Shown here one piece after another: positions 18,051 to 28,096 of a stretch of 64,000 nt of DNA. Made by a program: the position numbers and the translations under genes. Source of the stretch: Vibrio variabilis (GTDB taxonomy: Bacteria; Pseudomonadota; Gammaproteobacteria; Enterobacterales; Vibrionaceae); assembly GCF_003263785.1 (NCBI RefSeq), contig NZ_JYJK01000087.1:247674-311673 (forward strand), given 5' to 3'. Each line of letters opens with the position of its first letter. Within the stretch, counting starts at the first letter, position 1. The notes under the pieces are model-generated. The model saw only the letters and a list, made by a program, of their open reading frames with translations. It was not told the origin of the DNA and ran no database searches.

Positions 18051-20687
18051 CTAAGGAGCAGGAATAGCGGTACGCCACTGTTTCCAACTAGCATCTGCTT
18101 CTTTATTTAAGTAGAAGGTTTGACCAGCTTCTGCTTTCGGCTGCAATTGGCTGCCTTCTGGTGTAGAGAACGTAATGCCACCACGAAGTAGGCTATCTAC
18201 AGTGCCTGCTTTGACATTGGCTCCGGATAAACCAAATTGAACATTTAGCCCAGAAGCATTCCAAAATACGCTATTGGCACGTACCAGGTAAGCATAATCA
18301 GGGTCTATCTCGATAGTAGACACCACTCGGTCAGCGAATGGTCCCAGTTCGACGAGCGTTACGCGACCCACTTCAATGTCTCGATAGAGGATAGGGGTTC
18401 CAGGCTTGATAGAGCCTCGGTTCTCACTTTGTAAGATGAACTGCACGCCATTATCGACTTTCGCGAAGTCATGCAGGGCGAATGACTTACTCGGCTCGCC
18501 TTTACCCGGTTCAACAGCAATATACTGAGATACGATGGCACCGAGGTTCTTCACGCCATTGAGACCAATCTCCGGTTTCACCATCCAGTAATAGGCTCCG
18601 GTGTTGGTGAGTTGTTTTACGTATTCGGGCAGAATGCGAGCAACCACCTCGACGCGATTTTTGTCGAAATCCGGTAGGGTCAGCATGACTTCACCGACTT
18701 TCACGCCTTGATACTTAATCGCCATACCTTTATTGATGGACTGATCGTTAGCGGTGGTAAATAGGGTGATTGACTGACCAAACTTACGCGCAGAGTTAAA
18801 ATCAGAATAGAGCTTCCAGTTTGCGCCTGTTTTGTTTTCAATACCTGGTAAGCTATCGAAGGCAATGCCACCGTCAATCAGCGTTTTCAACGGAGCGGCT
18901 TTGACGTTAATACCGGAGAGCGACGCTTCTACTTCAACGCCTGAGCGATTCCAAAATACCGTCTGCTTGGTAATAAGGTGTTTATATTTATTATCAATAG
19001 ACACATTGATATACACACCGCCGTCTGTCAGCTCATAATCAGCGACACTCCCGACTTCCATATTGCGATACAGCAGTGGGCTACCTTTTTTTACTGATGG
19101 CAATTGAGCTGCAAACAACTTCATTGTCATAGAGCCAGACTGATTGTGCTTGGCAAGCTCTGCCAACGCTTTAGTCTGGAATAAGGGGAACTCGGCACGT
19201 TCGGTTTTTTGCCCTTCGCTAACAAAACTAATGGAGCCAGTCAGCAGTTGTTTCGCTGGAGGTACTGTAACGTTAAGTCCTGCTTCGGTGAGCTCAGCGG
19301 TTGCGCTACCCGACACGAAAAAGCGGTTTTGAGAACGAATGAGATGCTTATATTCCACATCAATCGCAATATCCATGGCCACCTGATCGTCTACCAATTC
19401 AACACTGGATATGTTGCCGACAGGGATGCCACGATAGAGAACATTTACCCCAGGTTCTAAACCGTAGGAGTTGTCAGCAAGTAGGCGGAGTGAGACAGAT
19501 TTTGCTTGTACCTGGTCGAGCTCCTCTTGCTGAATGGCAATAAAGTCACGAGTTTGCGGCCCTTCACCTGGAACTAACGTCAGAAAATTGCCAGTCAGCA
19601 AGTTCGACAAGTTTTCTACACCAGTCAGGGACACTTTGGCTTCTTCAAGTAAGAATAGGGTGCCTTGGTTGAGCATGTCGCTAAACGCGGGTTCGATCGA
19701 AGCGGAAGCGATAATGGAGTCACGTCCATCATTGAGTGCTAAATTGTTAATGCGGCCAATTTCAAGCCCGCGGTACATGATTGGTGACCCATTAGCTTTA
19801 AGGTTGCTGTTGTCCGGTAGCGTGATCTTAACAGGAATACCTCGACCTGCCGTTTTGAGATCTTTGTAGAGTCTGAAGTCGGAACCATCCTTAACCGGTT
19901 CTCCGCCATCAGGAGAATCCACCGCAATCGCACCCGCCAAAATTGCCGCTAAGCTTTCTAAGCGAATATCGACGCCCTGAAAACCAACACTTGCTCCAAT
20001 GCCGCTCACATTCCAGAAGCGACTCTTGTTGGTAATGATGTGACGAAACTCTTCTTGAATAGACGCTTTGATAATGACCGTTTCAGCGTCATCATCAAGC
20101 TTGAAGTTGTAGACTTCGCCAATAGGTATTTTCTTGTAGACAATCTTTGAGCCAACGGAGATGCCACCTAAATCTTTGGCTCGAAGAGTGACGGTAAGGC
20201 CATCGTTGATCGCAAGCTCTGTTGGAACTGACTCAAGAGCAATGAACTTGGATTTTGAGCTGCTGGATTCTGTTGCCGGGTGAATGGCAATGTAGTTACC
20301 TGAGACCAGTGCATCGAGACCAGAAATGCCTGACAAAGATGCAGAAGGTTTAACCAGCCAAAACTTGGTATCTTCGCCAAGCAGTTTTGCGGCCTCTGGG
20401 TAGATGTCTGCATCCACATAGATGTTCGAGAGATCTTCAGAAAGGTTGATATCTCGGATCATGCCGACTTCGAGACCTTGGTACCGGATGGTGGTTCGCC
20501 CAGCAATTAAGCCTTGTGCATCGGAGAAATAGATTTGAACACGTTGTCCTGCATCGTGGACCGCTTTCACCAATAGCCAACCTGCCAAGGCAATGGTCAG
20601 AATAGGCAAGATCCAAAGCGGCGATATTCTTCGCGTTTTTTTTATCTCGGGCGCAAAAGAGGGCTGTGGCTGATTATCATTACTCAT
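18051..20687 (-). CDS. letB: Seven-MCE-domain lipid-transport tunnel protein LetB (YebT)
   Basis: 878 residues, almost identical in length to E. coli LetB (877). One N-terminal membrane anchor (LWILPILTIALAGWLLVKAV, about 24-43) is followed by seven MCE repeats, each starting with a G-x-x-I-x-Y-x-G-x-x-V-G pattern such as RTTIRYQGLEVGMI, SKIVYKKIPIGEV, SPIMYRGLEIGRI, VNVLYRGIPVGNI, SPLLYRNMEVGSV, MAIKYQGVKVGEV and TPILYRDIEVGRV. Seven repeats distinguish LetB from three-repeat PqiB. Stacked hexameric rings form a periplasm-spanning tunnel moving phospholipid between the membranes. It starts eight bases after letA. Confidence 0.95.
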   Translation of the reverse strand: MSNDNQPQPSFAPEIKKTRRISPLWILPILTIALAGWLLVKAVHDAGQRVQIYFSDAQGLIAGRTTIRYQGLEVGMIRDINLSEDLSNIYVDADIYPEAAKLLGEDTKFWLVKPSASLSGISGLDALVSGNYIAIHPATESSSSKSKFIALESVPTELAINDGLTVTLRAKDLGGISVGSKIVYKKIPIGEVYNFKLDDDAETVIIKASIQEEFRHIITNKSRFWNVSGIGASVGFQGVDIRLESLAAILAGAIAVDSPDGGEPVKDGSDFRLYKDLKTAGRGIPVKITLPDNSNLKANGSPIMYRGLEIGRINNLALNDGRDSIIASASIEPAFSDMLNQGTLFLLEEAKVSLTGVENLSNLLTGNFLTLVPGEGPQTRDFIAIQQEELDQVQAKSVSLRLLADNSYGLEPGVNVLYRGIPVGNISSVELVDDQVAMDIAIDVEYKHLIRSQNRFFVSGSATAELTEAGLNVTVPPAKQLLTGSISFVSEGQKTERAEFPLFQTKALAELAKHNQSGSMTMKLFAAQLPSVKKGSPLLYRNMEVGSVADYELTDGGVYINVSIDNKYKHLITKQTVFWNRSGVEVEASLSGINVKAAPLKTLIDGGIAFDSLPGIENKTGANWKLYSDFNSARKFGQSITLFTTANDQSINKGMAIKYQGVKVGEVMLTLPDFDKNRVEVVARILPEYVKQLTNTGAYYWMVKPEIGLNGVKNLGAIVSQYIAVEPGKGEPSKSFALHDFAKVDNGVQFILQSENRGSIKPGTPILYRDIEVGRVTLVELGPFADRVVSTIEIDPDYAYLVRANSVFWNASGLNVQFGLSGANVKAGTVDSLLRGGITFSTPEGSQLQPKAEAGQTFYLNKEADASWKQWRTAIPAP

Positions 20688-20695
20688 TGATGCTA

Positions 20696-21951
20696 CTACT
20701 CAACAGTGTTGTCTGACTCAGATTGAATTTTGGACGCATGCTTGTCCCATAACAATCGCGGGTCTATAGATTCGGCGGCCAACATAGTTAAGACCACCAC
20801 AATTCCGAATGCAACCGCGCCAAAACCTGGAGTGAAGTTCAGGATTTGTCCGCGATCCACTAGTGTTAACATGATGGCGATGACGAACAAGTCGGTCATC
20901 GACCATTTACCAATCCATTTGATGGCTCGATAAATCATCAGCGCATGACGATGATTTTTGACCATATTGAATTGAATACAAATAAGAAGGTATGCCAGTC
21001 CCACAATCTTCGCGACGGGTACTACGATACTGGCAACAAAAATAATGATGCGATGCCCAACATGTCGTTGTTAATTAATGATGCCACACCAGAGAAGATC
21101 GTATCTTCCAATAGTTGACCATTGGTAATGAGAATCGAGATGGGGATCAAGTTTGCAGGGAATATCGCAATGGTTGCCGCAATAAGCAGTGCCCAAGTTT
21201 TCTGCATCGACTTGGGCTTGCGGTGGTGCAGGGCGCTACCACAGCGAATACATGCGGTGCTTTCTTGCTGCGATAGGTGGCAACTGTGACAGTGAATACG
21301 TTTCTCGGTAATCGCTAAGCGACTTTCCGGGTGCCATAACTCCCAATAGCGGCGAGTGCTGACGCGGTTGATAATCAGAATAGTGATGACTTGCAAGATA
21401 ACCAAACTATAGAGGGCATTACCAACGAAGATGTCTGAATAGTCTTGCAGTTTGAAACAGGATATCGCCACACTAATGAGAAATACATCCAACATCACCC
21501 AATGGCGACTGTGGTCGAGAATGAACAGTGACCACTTTAACGGCACAAACCAGCGATGTTTTAGTGAAAAATGAGCGCTTAAAATTGAAAAACACATCGC
21601 TAGTGGTGCAATAGTGTGACAAAACAGGGTGAGTAGCGCTAGACCGAGATAGCCTTCCTTAACGAGAGCGTGGAAGCCTTCCATTAACGTGCCCTCGATA
21701 TTGACTCCGACCAAGCGAATCGTAATAAAATCGAAATAATAAGAGGGAATAAACAGCAGCAGGCAGGTGATAGCCAGTGCCAGATTGCCGTTCAGTGATG
21801 CGTGTTCGCTGCGGTACACTGTGGTACCGCAGCGAGGACAATCGGCAGTTTGTCCAGGTTGCAGAGGAATGGTGTCGACAGGTAATTCACAGTTCTCACA
21901 GAGACGAACTTGCGAAGCCGGTGATGAGTGGGCACAGCTTTTCATCATCAC
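20696..21951 (-). pseudogene. letA: LetA (YebS/PqiA family) inner-membrane protein, split by one missing base
   Basis: Partner of LetB in phospholipid transport. The first part (309 residues) has two zinc-ribbon Cys pairs, CENCELPVDT..CPRCGT near 18-43 and CHSCHLSQQ..CIRCGS near 225-245, and two groups of membrane helices; it ends artificially at FLLPVS. The C-terminal 102 residues (GLAYLLICIQFN to SIDPRLLWDKHA) are open one frame away. One base missing at about 21035-21050 joins them as a LGIAS-x-IFVASIVVPVAKI segment, giving about 418 residues, near E. coli YebS. Flanked by the ABC exporter gene (33 bases) and letB (8 bases). Probably an assembly indel. Confidence 0.88.
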
Positions 21952-21984
21952 CAGTCTTGTCGCCTAGGTGATGTATGGGTAACG

Positions 21985-23781
21985 TTAGCTTGCTGACTGC
22001 ACTGTGCCGTACAGGGTCTGGTACAGACCTTCTTTTTCAACCAATTCAATATGGGTTCCTGATTGTGTTACCTGACCATCTTCGAGTACATAGATGAGGT
22101 CGGCTTGTTTCACTGCAGAGAGTCTGTGCGCAACAATAAGTGTTGTACGATTTTTTAAAAACTCACCAAGTGCAGTGTGTAGGGCGGCCTCTGTTGCTGT
22201 ATCGAGCGCCGATGTCGCTTCATCCAAAATCACAAATTGCGGATCGCTTAGAATCATACGAGCGATTGCCAAGCGCTGTCTTTGGCCACCTGACAGCCGA
22301 ATGCCATTTTTGCCAATTTGAGTTTCTAGCCCATCAACAAGCTGATCTGTGACATCTTGGAGCTGCGCTACTTTCAGCGCATTCCAAATAGAGAAGTCAT
22401 CGTACTCTTTTCCAAGAGTCAAATTATGCCTTAAGCTGTCATTAAAGAGTATAGGTTGCTGTAAAACAACAGCAATTTTGTCTCTAATAATGTCAAAACC
22501 TATGTCATCAGTGTCAACTCCATTGAATTTAATAATGCCTTGGTTTTGCTTATACACGCCAATAAGTAACTGGATGAGTGTTGACTTGCCGCCACCACTG
22601 GCTCCAACGAGCGCAACTTTCTTTCCAGCAGGTATGTTCAAACTTAACCGGTTGAGGACATCTTTGTCTGAGTTATAGGAGAACACCACGTTTTCAATCG
22701 CGACATCAACTTGGGTGTTGTCGGTAAACGGATTAACTTTGCTGACAATTTGTGGCTCTTCATCGAGGTCGAGCAGGCTATTGATGCGGTTAAGTGCAGC
22801 TTTCGCGCTATACCAAGAAAACTGAATGCTCAGTAGCTCTTGAACGGGGCCTAACATAAACCACAAGTAACCAAACACGGCAAAAATTTGTCCGATGGTC
22901 AAATCACTAAACAGAACCATGACCATAGCGACGGCTCTAAACAGCTCAAAACCTATAAGGAACAGCAAAAAAGAGAGTCGACCAGCGGCTTCGGACTGCC
23001 AGGCATATTTGTCGGCATTGGATCTCACTTCATTGGCATGCTCTTTTAGTTGATTTAGAAAGTCACGCTCTCGATTGGCCGCACGTAACTGATAGATGCC
23101 ATCGAGTGTTTCGACTAACCGATTCTGGAATGTCTCAAACGCATGGTTCTCTCGCTTTTTAAGATGTTTAACCATGCCGCCCAGTTTCTTTGAGAAGTAA
23201 ACCACCACAGGGTTAACCAACAAAATAAACAAGCCCAGGCGCCAGTCTAACCACAGCAGCACAATAGCGGTGCCGATCACAGTGAGGAAACTAATGATGA
23301 ACTTACTCAGTGTAGAGCCGATGAACTGATCGATGGTTTCGATATCGGTAATAAGATGAGCGTTAATACCACCGCTGCCACGAGTTTCGTACTGAGCAAT
23401 GCTAATTCGTCCGAGCTTGTCGATCATTTTGCAGCGGATTTGATAGGTAATGGTCTTAGACACTAAGGTGAATTGACGTCCTTGCAGGATGTTTAAACCT
23501 TGGCTGATTGTGCGCATGAGAACCACCAGCACTAAAGTCATAGCGATGTAACCGATAGGGGTTTGCCAGCTATCGAGCATAAAAGTGTTCATTATGGCAA
23601 GGCCGCTTGCAGGTTGGTCTAAGAGAACTTCATCAACCATTAAAGGCATCAATAACGGAATAGGGACGCTAATCAGCGTAGCGATAATCGCGATGAGGTT
23701 AGCAACGATCAAGCGTGGCTTGTGATTTTTTACTTGAGTTATCAACCAGGAACGGCTAATAGTGTCTTTGGTATTCGGCAT
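21985..23781 (-). CDS. ABC exporter, fused membrane and ATPase domains
   Basis: 598 residues. The N-terminal half has six hydrophobic segments of the exporter type (about 25-305); the C-terminal half is a complete nucleotide-binding domain: Walker A GASGGGKST (about 393), Q-loop VLQQPILFND, signature RLSGGQRQRLAIARMI (about 497), Walker B FVILDEATSALD and the switch His in VAHRLSAVKQ. There is no C39 peptidase domain, so it is a half-transporter of the MsbA/MdlB/LmrA kind that would act as a homodimer. Substrate unknown. It is the first gene of the minus-strand set running into letA-letB, suggesting but not proving an envelope-lipid link; divergent from msrC. Confidence 0.85.
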   Translation of the reverse strand: MPNTKDTISRSWLITQVKNHKPRLIVANLIAIIATLISVPIPLLMPLMVDEVLLDQPASGLAIMNTFMLDSWQTPIGYIAMTLVLVVLMRTISQGLNILQGRQFTLVSKTITYQIRCKMIDKLGRISIAQYETRGSGGINAHLITDIETIDQFIGSTLSKFIISFLTVIGTAIVLLWLDWRLGLFILLVNPVVVYFSKKLGGMVKHLKKRENHAFETFQNRLVETLDGIYQLRAANRERDFLNQLKEHANEVRSNADKYAWQSEAAGRLSFLLFLIGFELFRAVAMVMVLFSDLTIGQIFAVFGYLWFMLGPVQELLSIQFSWYSAKAALNRINSLLDLDEEPQIVSKVNPFTDNTQVDVAIENVVFSYNSDKDVLNRLSLNIPAGKKVALVGASGGGKSTLIQLLIGVYKQNQGIIKFNGVDTDDIGFDIIRDKIAVVLQQPILFNDSLRHNLTLGKEYDDFSIWNALKVAQLQDVTDQLVDGLETQIGKNGIRLSGGQRQRLAIARMILSDPQFVILDEATSALDTATEAALHTALGEFLKNRTTLIVAHRLSAVKQADLIYVLEDGQVTQSGTHIELVEKEGLYQTLYGTVQSAS

Positions 23782-23862
23782 GCTTTTGAGAATGGTTCCT
23801 ATTACTGTTTGCTGGCATTGTACGTTTATCGTTGGAATTTAAAAGCTATTAATGGAAATATC

Positions 23863-24336
23863 ATGAATTTAGACAACTATGAGCGTCTTACAAAACAGGC
23901 GGTTGCGCTCATCGAATCAGAAACCGACTTCATCGCTAACCTTTCTAATATTAGTGCACTTCTATTCATGGAGTTAGAAGACCTTAACTGGGCTGGCTTT
24001 TATTTGATGAAACAAGGCGAACTCGTGCTTGGTCCATTCCAAGGGAAGCCGGCTTGTGTTCGAATTCCTGTAGGCCGAGGTGTTTGTGGCACTGCAGCTG
24101 CAACCAACACAGTACAACGTGTATACGATGTTCATGCATTTGAAGGTCATATTGCGTGTGACGCTGCGAGCAATTCTGAGATCGTCATTCCGTTTTCTAT
24201 CAATGGTGAGATTGCCGGGGTACTGGACATTGATAGCCCAAGTATTGGTCGATTCAACGAAATTGATGAAGAGGGATTAACCAAGTTCATGGATTCCATA
24301 CAAAAGGTGCTTAATTCCCATACAAACGTGGGCTAA
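23863..24336 (+). CDS. msrC: Free methionine-(R)-sulfoxide reductase (GAF-domain fRMsr)
   Basis: 157 residues. It reduces free L-methionine-R-sulfoxide in the cytosol. The GAF fold and catalytic cysteines are present: GPFQGKPACVRIPVGRGVCG (about 65-84) holds the two reactive Cys and AEGHIACDAASNSEIVIPF-like sequence FEGHIACDAASNSEIV the third. The ATG at 23863 (MNLDNYERLTKQAV) is the family start; the open frame extends upstream over the start of the divergent ABC gene but that part is not coding. It precedes proQ-prc on the same strand, as yebR does near proQ in E. coli. Confidence 0.93.
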   Translation: MNLDNYERLTKQAVALIESETDFIANLSNISALLFMELEDLNWAGFYLMKQGELVLGPFQGKPACVRIPVGRGVCGTAAATNTVQRVYDVHAFEGHIACDAASNSEIVIPFSINGEIAGVLDIDSPSIGRFNEIDEEGLTKFMDSIQKVLNSHTNVG

Positions 24337-24434
24337 AATCACATTTGCCTGTGGTTTTTCTATTGCAGGTCACTATAATACCAAGAATATTTTTCTTAAT
24401 GCTTCGCGGATAACCGCATTAACCAGGAACCCAC

Positions 24435-25064
24435 ATGGAAAACACTGAGAAGTTGAAGAACAGCAAAGAAATTATCGCGTATATTGCTGAATGTTTCCCT
24501 AAATGCTTTACTGTAGAAGGTGAAGCGAAACCACTTAAAATTGGTATCTTTCAAGATCTTGCTGAGCGTCTAAAAGATGACGAGAAAGTAAGCAAGACTC
24601 AGCTACGTGCAGCGTTAAGACAATACACTTCTTCTTGGCGTTACCTACACGGTGTTAAACCTGGTGCAGTGCGTGTTGACCTTGATGGTAATGATTGTGG
24701 TGTATTAGAAGAAGAGCACGTAGAGCACGCAAAAGCGACGCTTGCAGAAAGCAAAGCAAAAGTAGCTGCGCGTCGTAAAGAACAAGCTCAAAAAGCTCGT
24801 GAAGAAGGTAAAGCAAAACCTAAGGCTAAAAAGCCTCAAGGTGCACGTAAGCCACAGACTACAAAGAAAACAGCGAAAGTAAGTAAGCCAGTTGAAACGC
24901 GCGCTTTGAATGCAGATGAGATGATCATCGGTAAGCAAGTAAACGTAAACATGGGCAAAGGGAACATGGCTGCGACCATTGTTGAAATCAATAAGGAAGA
25001 TGTGCGCGTTCAGCTAGTAAATGGCCTACAAATGGTTGTTAAAGCGGAGCACCTGCGCGCATAA
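24435..25064 (+). CDS. proQ: RNA chaperone ProQ
   Basis: 209 residues. ProQ is a global sRNA- and mRNA-binding protein. The FinO/ProQ domain occupies about 8-115 ([20 protein letters not shown], then [20 protein letters not shown]), followed by a Lys/Ala-rich flexible linker (about 105-155, [15 protein letters not shown]) and a C-terminal Tudor-like domain from about 160 ([20 protein letters not shown]). AGGAAC lies seven bases before the ATG. The prc start is 17 bases after its stop, so the two form an operon as in E. coli. Confidence 0.96.
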   Translation: MENTEKLKNSKEIIAYIAECFPKCFTVEGEAKPLKIGIFQDLAERLKDDEKVSKTQLRAALRQYTSSWRYLHGVKPGAVRVDLDGNDCGVLEEEHVEHAKATLAESKAKVAARRKEQAQKAREEGKAKPKAKKPQGARKPQTTKKTAKVSKPVETRALNADEMIIGKQVNVNMGKGNMAATIVEINKEDVRVQLVNGLQMVVKAEHLRA

Positions 25065-25081
25065 AGGAGAAATTCCTACGC

Positions 25082-27085
25082 ATGAAGTGCCGTTCAAAAG
25101 TATCTTTAATCGCTGCTAGCCTTTGGCTAGCAGCATCTTCGGCTCAAGCCATTGAAGCAAAGTACGAGAAATCAAAAATTCCTACTTTAGCTCCAGAAGC
25201 TCAGCATGAGACCGCCAGTAAACGCGTGACATCTCGATTCACTCGTTCTCACTACAAGCATTTCACTTTAGACGATGAATTTTCAAAGGCGATATTTGCT
25301 CGCTATTTGGAAATGCTCGACTACAACCGCAACATTTTTACCCAATCTGACATTGACAAGTTCGACGCATGGTCAACTCAGCTCGATGATCAACTAAAAG
25401 CGGGCAATAACCAGATTGCGTTTGATGTTTACAATCTCTCAATGCAGAAACGCTACGATCGCTTTGTCTACGCACTGTCTTTATTAGACAAAGAGATGAA
25501 GTTTGACGTTGATGAGGCAATCACGCTTGATCGTTCAGAGGCTGCCTGGCCAAAAGATGAAGCAGAGCTTGATGAGTTATGGCGTAAGCGCGTCAAATAT
25601 GATGCCTTGAACCTCAAACTCGCGGGTAAAAATTGGGACGAAATCAAAGAGACATTGGGCAAGCGTTATAACAATGCGATTAAACGCCTTACCCAATCAC
25701 ATAACGAAGATGCGTTTCAGATTTACATGAACGCCTTCGCGCGTGAAGTTGATCCTCATACTAGTTACCTGTCACCGCGTTCTGCTGAGCAGTTCCAGTC
25801 AGAGATGAATCTCTCTCTTGAAGGAATTGGTGCAGTGTTGCAACTGACGGATGACTATACCGTTATTCGCTCTTTAGTCGCTGGTGGCCCAGCATCGAAA
25901 AGCAAGCAGCTTGGAGAGGGTGACCGAATCATCGGTGTCGGACAAGATGGTGAAGACATTGTTGATGTTATCGGTTGGCGCTTGGATGATGTCGTGCAAT
26001 TAATTAAGGGGCCAAAAGGCACTAAGGTTAAACTGCAAATTCTTCCAGAGGGCAAAGATGCCAAAGCATCAGTGGTAGAGATTGTTCGTGACAAGATTCG
26101 TCTTGAAGATCGCGCAGTTAAGTCAGAAGTCGTTGAGAAAGACGGTAAGAAAATAGGTGTACTTGAAGTACCTAGCTTCTATGTTGGGCTTTCAAAAGAT
26201 ACTGACAAGCTGATTACTGAGCTTAAAGAAAAAGGCGTTGATGGTATTATCGTTGATCTTAGAAACAACGGTGGTGGCGCCTTAACAGAAGCGACTGCAC
26301 TATCAGGTCTGTTCATTGAAAGTGGTCCAGTAGTACAAGTTCGCGATAGTTACGGGCGCGTGAACGTGAATAGTGATACTGATGGCAAGATCAGTTATCA
26401 AGGCCCGATGACTGTTCTGGTTAATCGCTACAGTGCTTCAGCTTCTGAAATCTTTGCAGCTGCATTGCAAGATTATGGGCGAGCCATTGTCTTGGGTGAG
26501 AACTCATTTGGTAAAGGTACGGTCCAGCAACACCGTTCGCTAAATCATATCTATGATTTGTTCGACAAAGAGCTTGGTTATGTTCAATACACTATCCAGA
26601 AGTTCTATCGTATCGATGGTGGCAGTACTCAAAACCGTGGTGTCGTGCCCGATATAGCTTTCCCGACGGCGGTTGACCCTGCTGAAACAGGAGAGAGTGT
26701 TGAAGACAATGCTCTACCTTGGGATAGCATCGACAAAGCGAAATACACTCAGTTACAACGTAACGATGAAGTGATCGCTGCACTGACTGCTTCACACGAA
26801 AAACGCATTGCTACGGATATGGAATTCGGCTTTATTGCTGAGGACATTGCCAAATACAAAGCGGAAAAAGACGATAAGACGTTGTCTCTAAGTGAAGCAG
26901 CACGCAAGCAAGAAAGTGATGAAGCAGACGTTCGTCGTTTGGAACGAGTTAACCAACGCCAGAAAGCGGCAGGTGAAAAACCTTATGCGACGTTGGATGA
27001 CATTCCAAAAGATTACGAAGTGCCAGACGCTTACTTGGATGAGGCAGTAGCAATCACTGTCGACCTTGTTAACAGCAAAGCGTAA
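25082..27085 (+). CDS. prc: Tail-specific (carboxy-terminal processing) periplasmic protease Prc
   Basis: 667 residues. A signal peptide (MKCRSKVSLIAASLWLAASSAQA) leads to the periplasm, where Prc trims FtsI and degrades SsrA-tagged proteins and the hydrolase MepS. Domains: N-terminal helical bowl (about 40-235), PDZ domain (about 240-330, LEGIGAVLQLTDDYTVIRSL), S41 peptidase core with the catalytic Ser in NRYSASASEIFAAALQDYG (about 445-465) and the general-base Lys in SFGKGTVQQHRSL (about 480), and a C-terminal DUF3340-type region. AAGGAG lies just upstream. Ends with a strong terminator. Confidence 0.95.
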   Translation: MKCRSKVSLIAASLWLAASSAQAIEAKYEKSKIPTLAPEAQHETASKRVTSRFTRSHYKHFTLDDEFSKAIFARYLEMLDYNRNIFTQSDIDKFDAWSTQLDDQLKAGNNQIAFDVYNLSMQKRYDRFVYALSLLDKEMKFDVDEAITLDRSEAAWPKDEAELDELWRKRVKYDALNLKLAGKNWDEIKETLGKRYNNAIKRLTQSHNEDAFQIYMNAFAREVDPHTSYLSPRSAEQFQSEMNLSLEGIGAVLQLTDDYTVIRSLVAGGPASKSKQLGEGDRIIGVGQDGEDIVDVIGWRLDDVVQLIKGPKGTKVKLQILPEGKDAKASVVEIVRDKIRLEDRAVKSEVVEKDGKKIGVLEVPSFYVGLSKDTDKLITELKEKGVDGIIVDLRNNGGGALTEATALSGLFIESGPVVQVRDSYGRVNVNSDTDGKISYQGPMTVLVNRYSASASEIFAAALQDYGRAIVLGENSFGKGTVQQHRSLNHIYDLFDKELGYVQYTIQKFYRIDGGSTQNRGVVPDIAFPTAVDPAETGESVEDNALPWDSIDKAKYTQLQRNDEVIAALTASHEKRIATDMEFGFIAEDIAKYKAEKDDKTLSLSEAARKQESDEADVRRLERVNQRQKAAGEKPYATLDDIPKDYEVPDAYLDEAVAITVDLVNSKA

Positions 27086-27125
27086 GCTTTAACTCTGTTA
27101 CTACTAAGAACTGTGATTAATAGAA

Positions 27126-27150
27126 ACGAGCGGCAACGCTCGTTTTTTTT
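27126..27150 (+). terminator. Terminator of the proQ-prc operon
   Basis: acgagcg / cgctcgt stem with a gcaa tetraloop and an eight-T tail, 40 bases past the prc stop. Confidence 0.92.
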
Positions 27151-27271
27151 CACCGGTATGAAAGCTGCCTCAGTTCTGATACATAAAATTAAAAACCGTG
27201 ATTTAGATCAAAAAACTTAGCAATCTCGTACTAAGCCTCCTAAGCTTTAAGTAATGGTGAGGGGGATACAT

Positions 27272-27934
27272 ATGAGATGGATTACGCTAATTCTGTGTGT
27301 TTTTTCGTTTGGGGTAATGTCGGAAACGCGCAAAGATAATAATGATTTAACACAATTTGATCAGCCGTTTTTGCTTGGAGATTGGTATTTGGTCAATCCA
27401 AGTCCCGGTGAATCACCGGATGCTTTTCTGGCTATCAAACTTACACTTCAATCTAACTACTCGTTCAGCATTGATATTCAAAAGCAAGATTACAGCATCG
27501 AACATTGGGAAGGTTTGTTCACTGCCAATGACGATACCATTATTCTTGGCTTAAACTCCGATGAGCCACAAGTCTACAGTTACAGTGGCAATCATAACAT
27601 GCTCAACCTCAATGGGGTTGTTTTTACCAAAGCGCTTTCTAACTCGCTTGCTGGAATTTGGTCATCAGTGAGTGTCTCGGGTGATGACAAACACGCTCAC
27701 GATATTACTCGCATGGACTTGATTTTACAGCCGGATTTCGTGTTTACTTTTCGTGTCAGTTCAAGCGAGGGTAGCGAAGCAATCCACAGTGGCGTTTACT
27801 ACACCGAAGATGATCATATCGTACTTCTATACCAAGATGGTGAGCACGATGCCACTTACACACTAGACCAGGATGAACTCACTCTAGAAGTTGAAGATGG
27901 TGACATGTTTGCGGTGTTAAACCGTATTCGTTAA
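27272..27934 (+). CDS. Exported protein of unknown function with two tandem beta-barrel-like repeats
   Basis: 220 residues from the ATG at 27272, six bases after AGGGGG; an in-frame ATG at 27254 lies before the ribosome site. The N-terminus is a signal peptide (MRWITLILCVFSFGVMSETR). The mature chain is an internal duplication: a first unit from FLLGDWYLVNPSPGESPDAF and a second from SLAGIWSSVSVSGDDKHAHD, each of about 90 residues with G-x-W near the start, a run of short strands, then a stretch like Y-D-H-I-V-L-L and a terminal N-x-V/N-R-I. This resembles lipocalin-like domains, but no named family is recognised. No neighbouring gene suggests a role. Confidence 0.65.
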   Translation: MRWITLILCVFSFGVMSETRKDNNDLTQFDQPFLLGDWYLVNPSPGESPDAFLAIKLTLQSNYSFSIDIQKQDYSIEHWEGLFTANDDTIILGLNSDEPQVYSYSGNHNMLNLNGVVFTKALSNSLAGIWSSVSVSGDDKHAHDITRMDLILQPDFVFTFRVSSSEGSEAIHSGVYYTEDDHIVLLYQDGEHDATYTLDQDELTLEVEDGDMFAVLNRIR

Positions 27935-27955
27935 CAAAAGTTTATAAAACATTTG

Positions 27956-27984
27956 AGCGTCAACTCACGTTGGCGCTTTTTTTG
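27956..27984 (+). terminator. Terminator of the exported-repeat-protein gene
   Basis: agcgtcaac / gttggcgct stem (one G-T pair) with a tcac loop, then seven T. Confidence 0.88.
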
Positions 27985-28096
27985 TGTCTTGGTTTGCAAA
28001 CATTGTCTGCAAACCTTTGTCTGTAGGAGTATAATCGACGCGATTCAGCAATATTTCAATATTCTGCTAACAAATAATAAAGACAAGGACTAAAGG

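Noticed and set aside
21985..23781. ABC exporter as a LapB/HlyB-type adhesin secretion ATPase
   Set aside because: No C39-like N-terminal domain and no adaptor gene nearby; context is letA-letB, not secretion.
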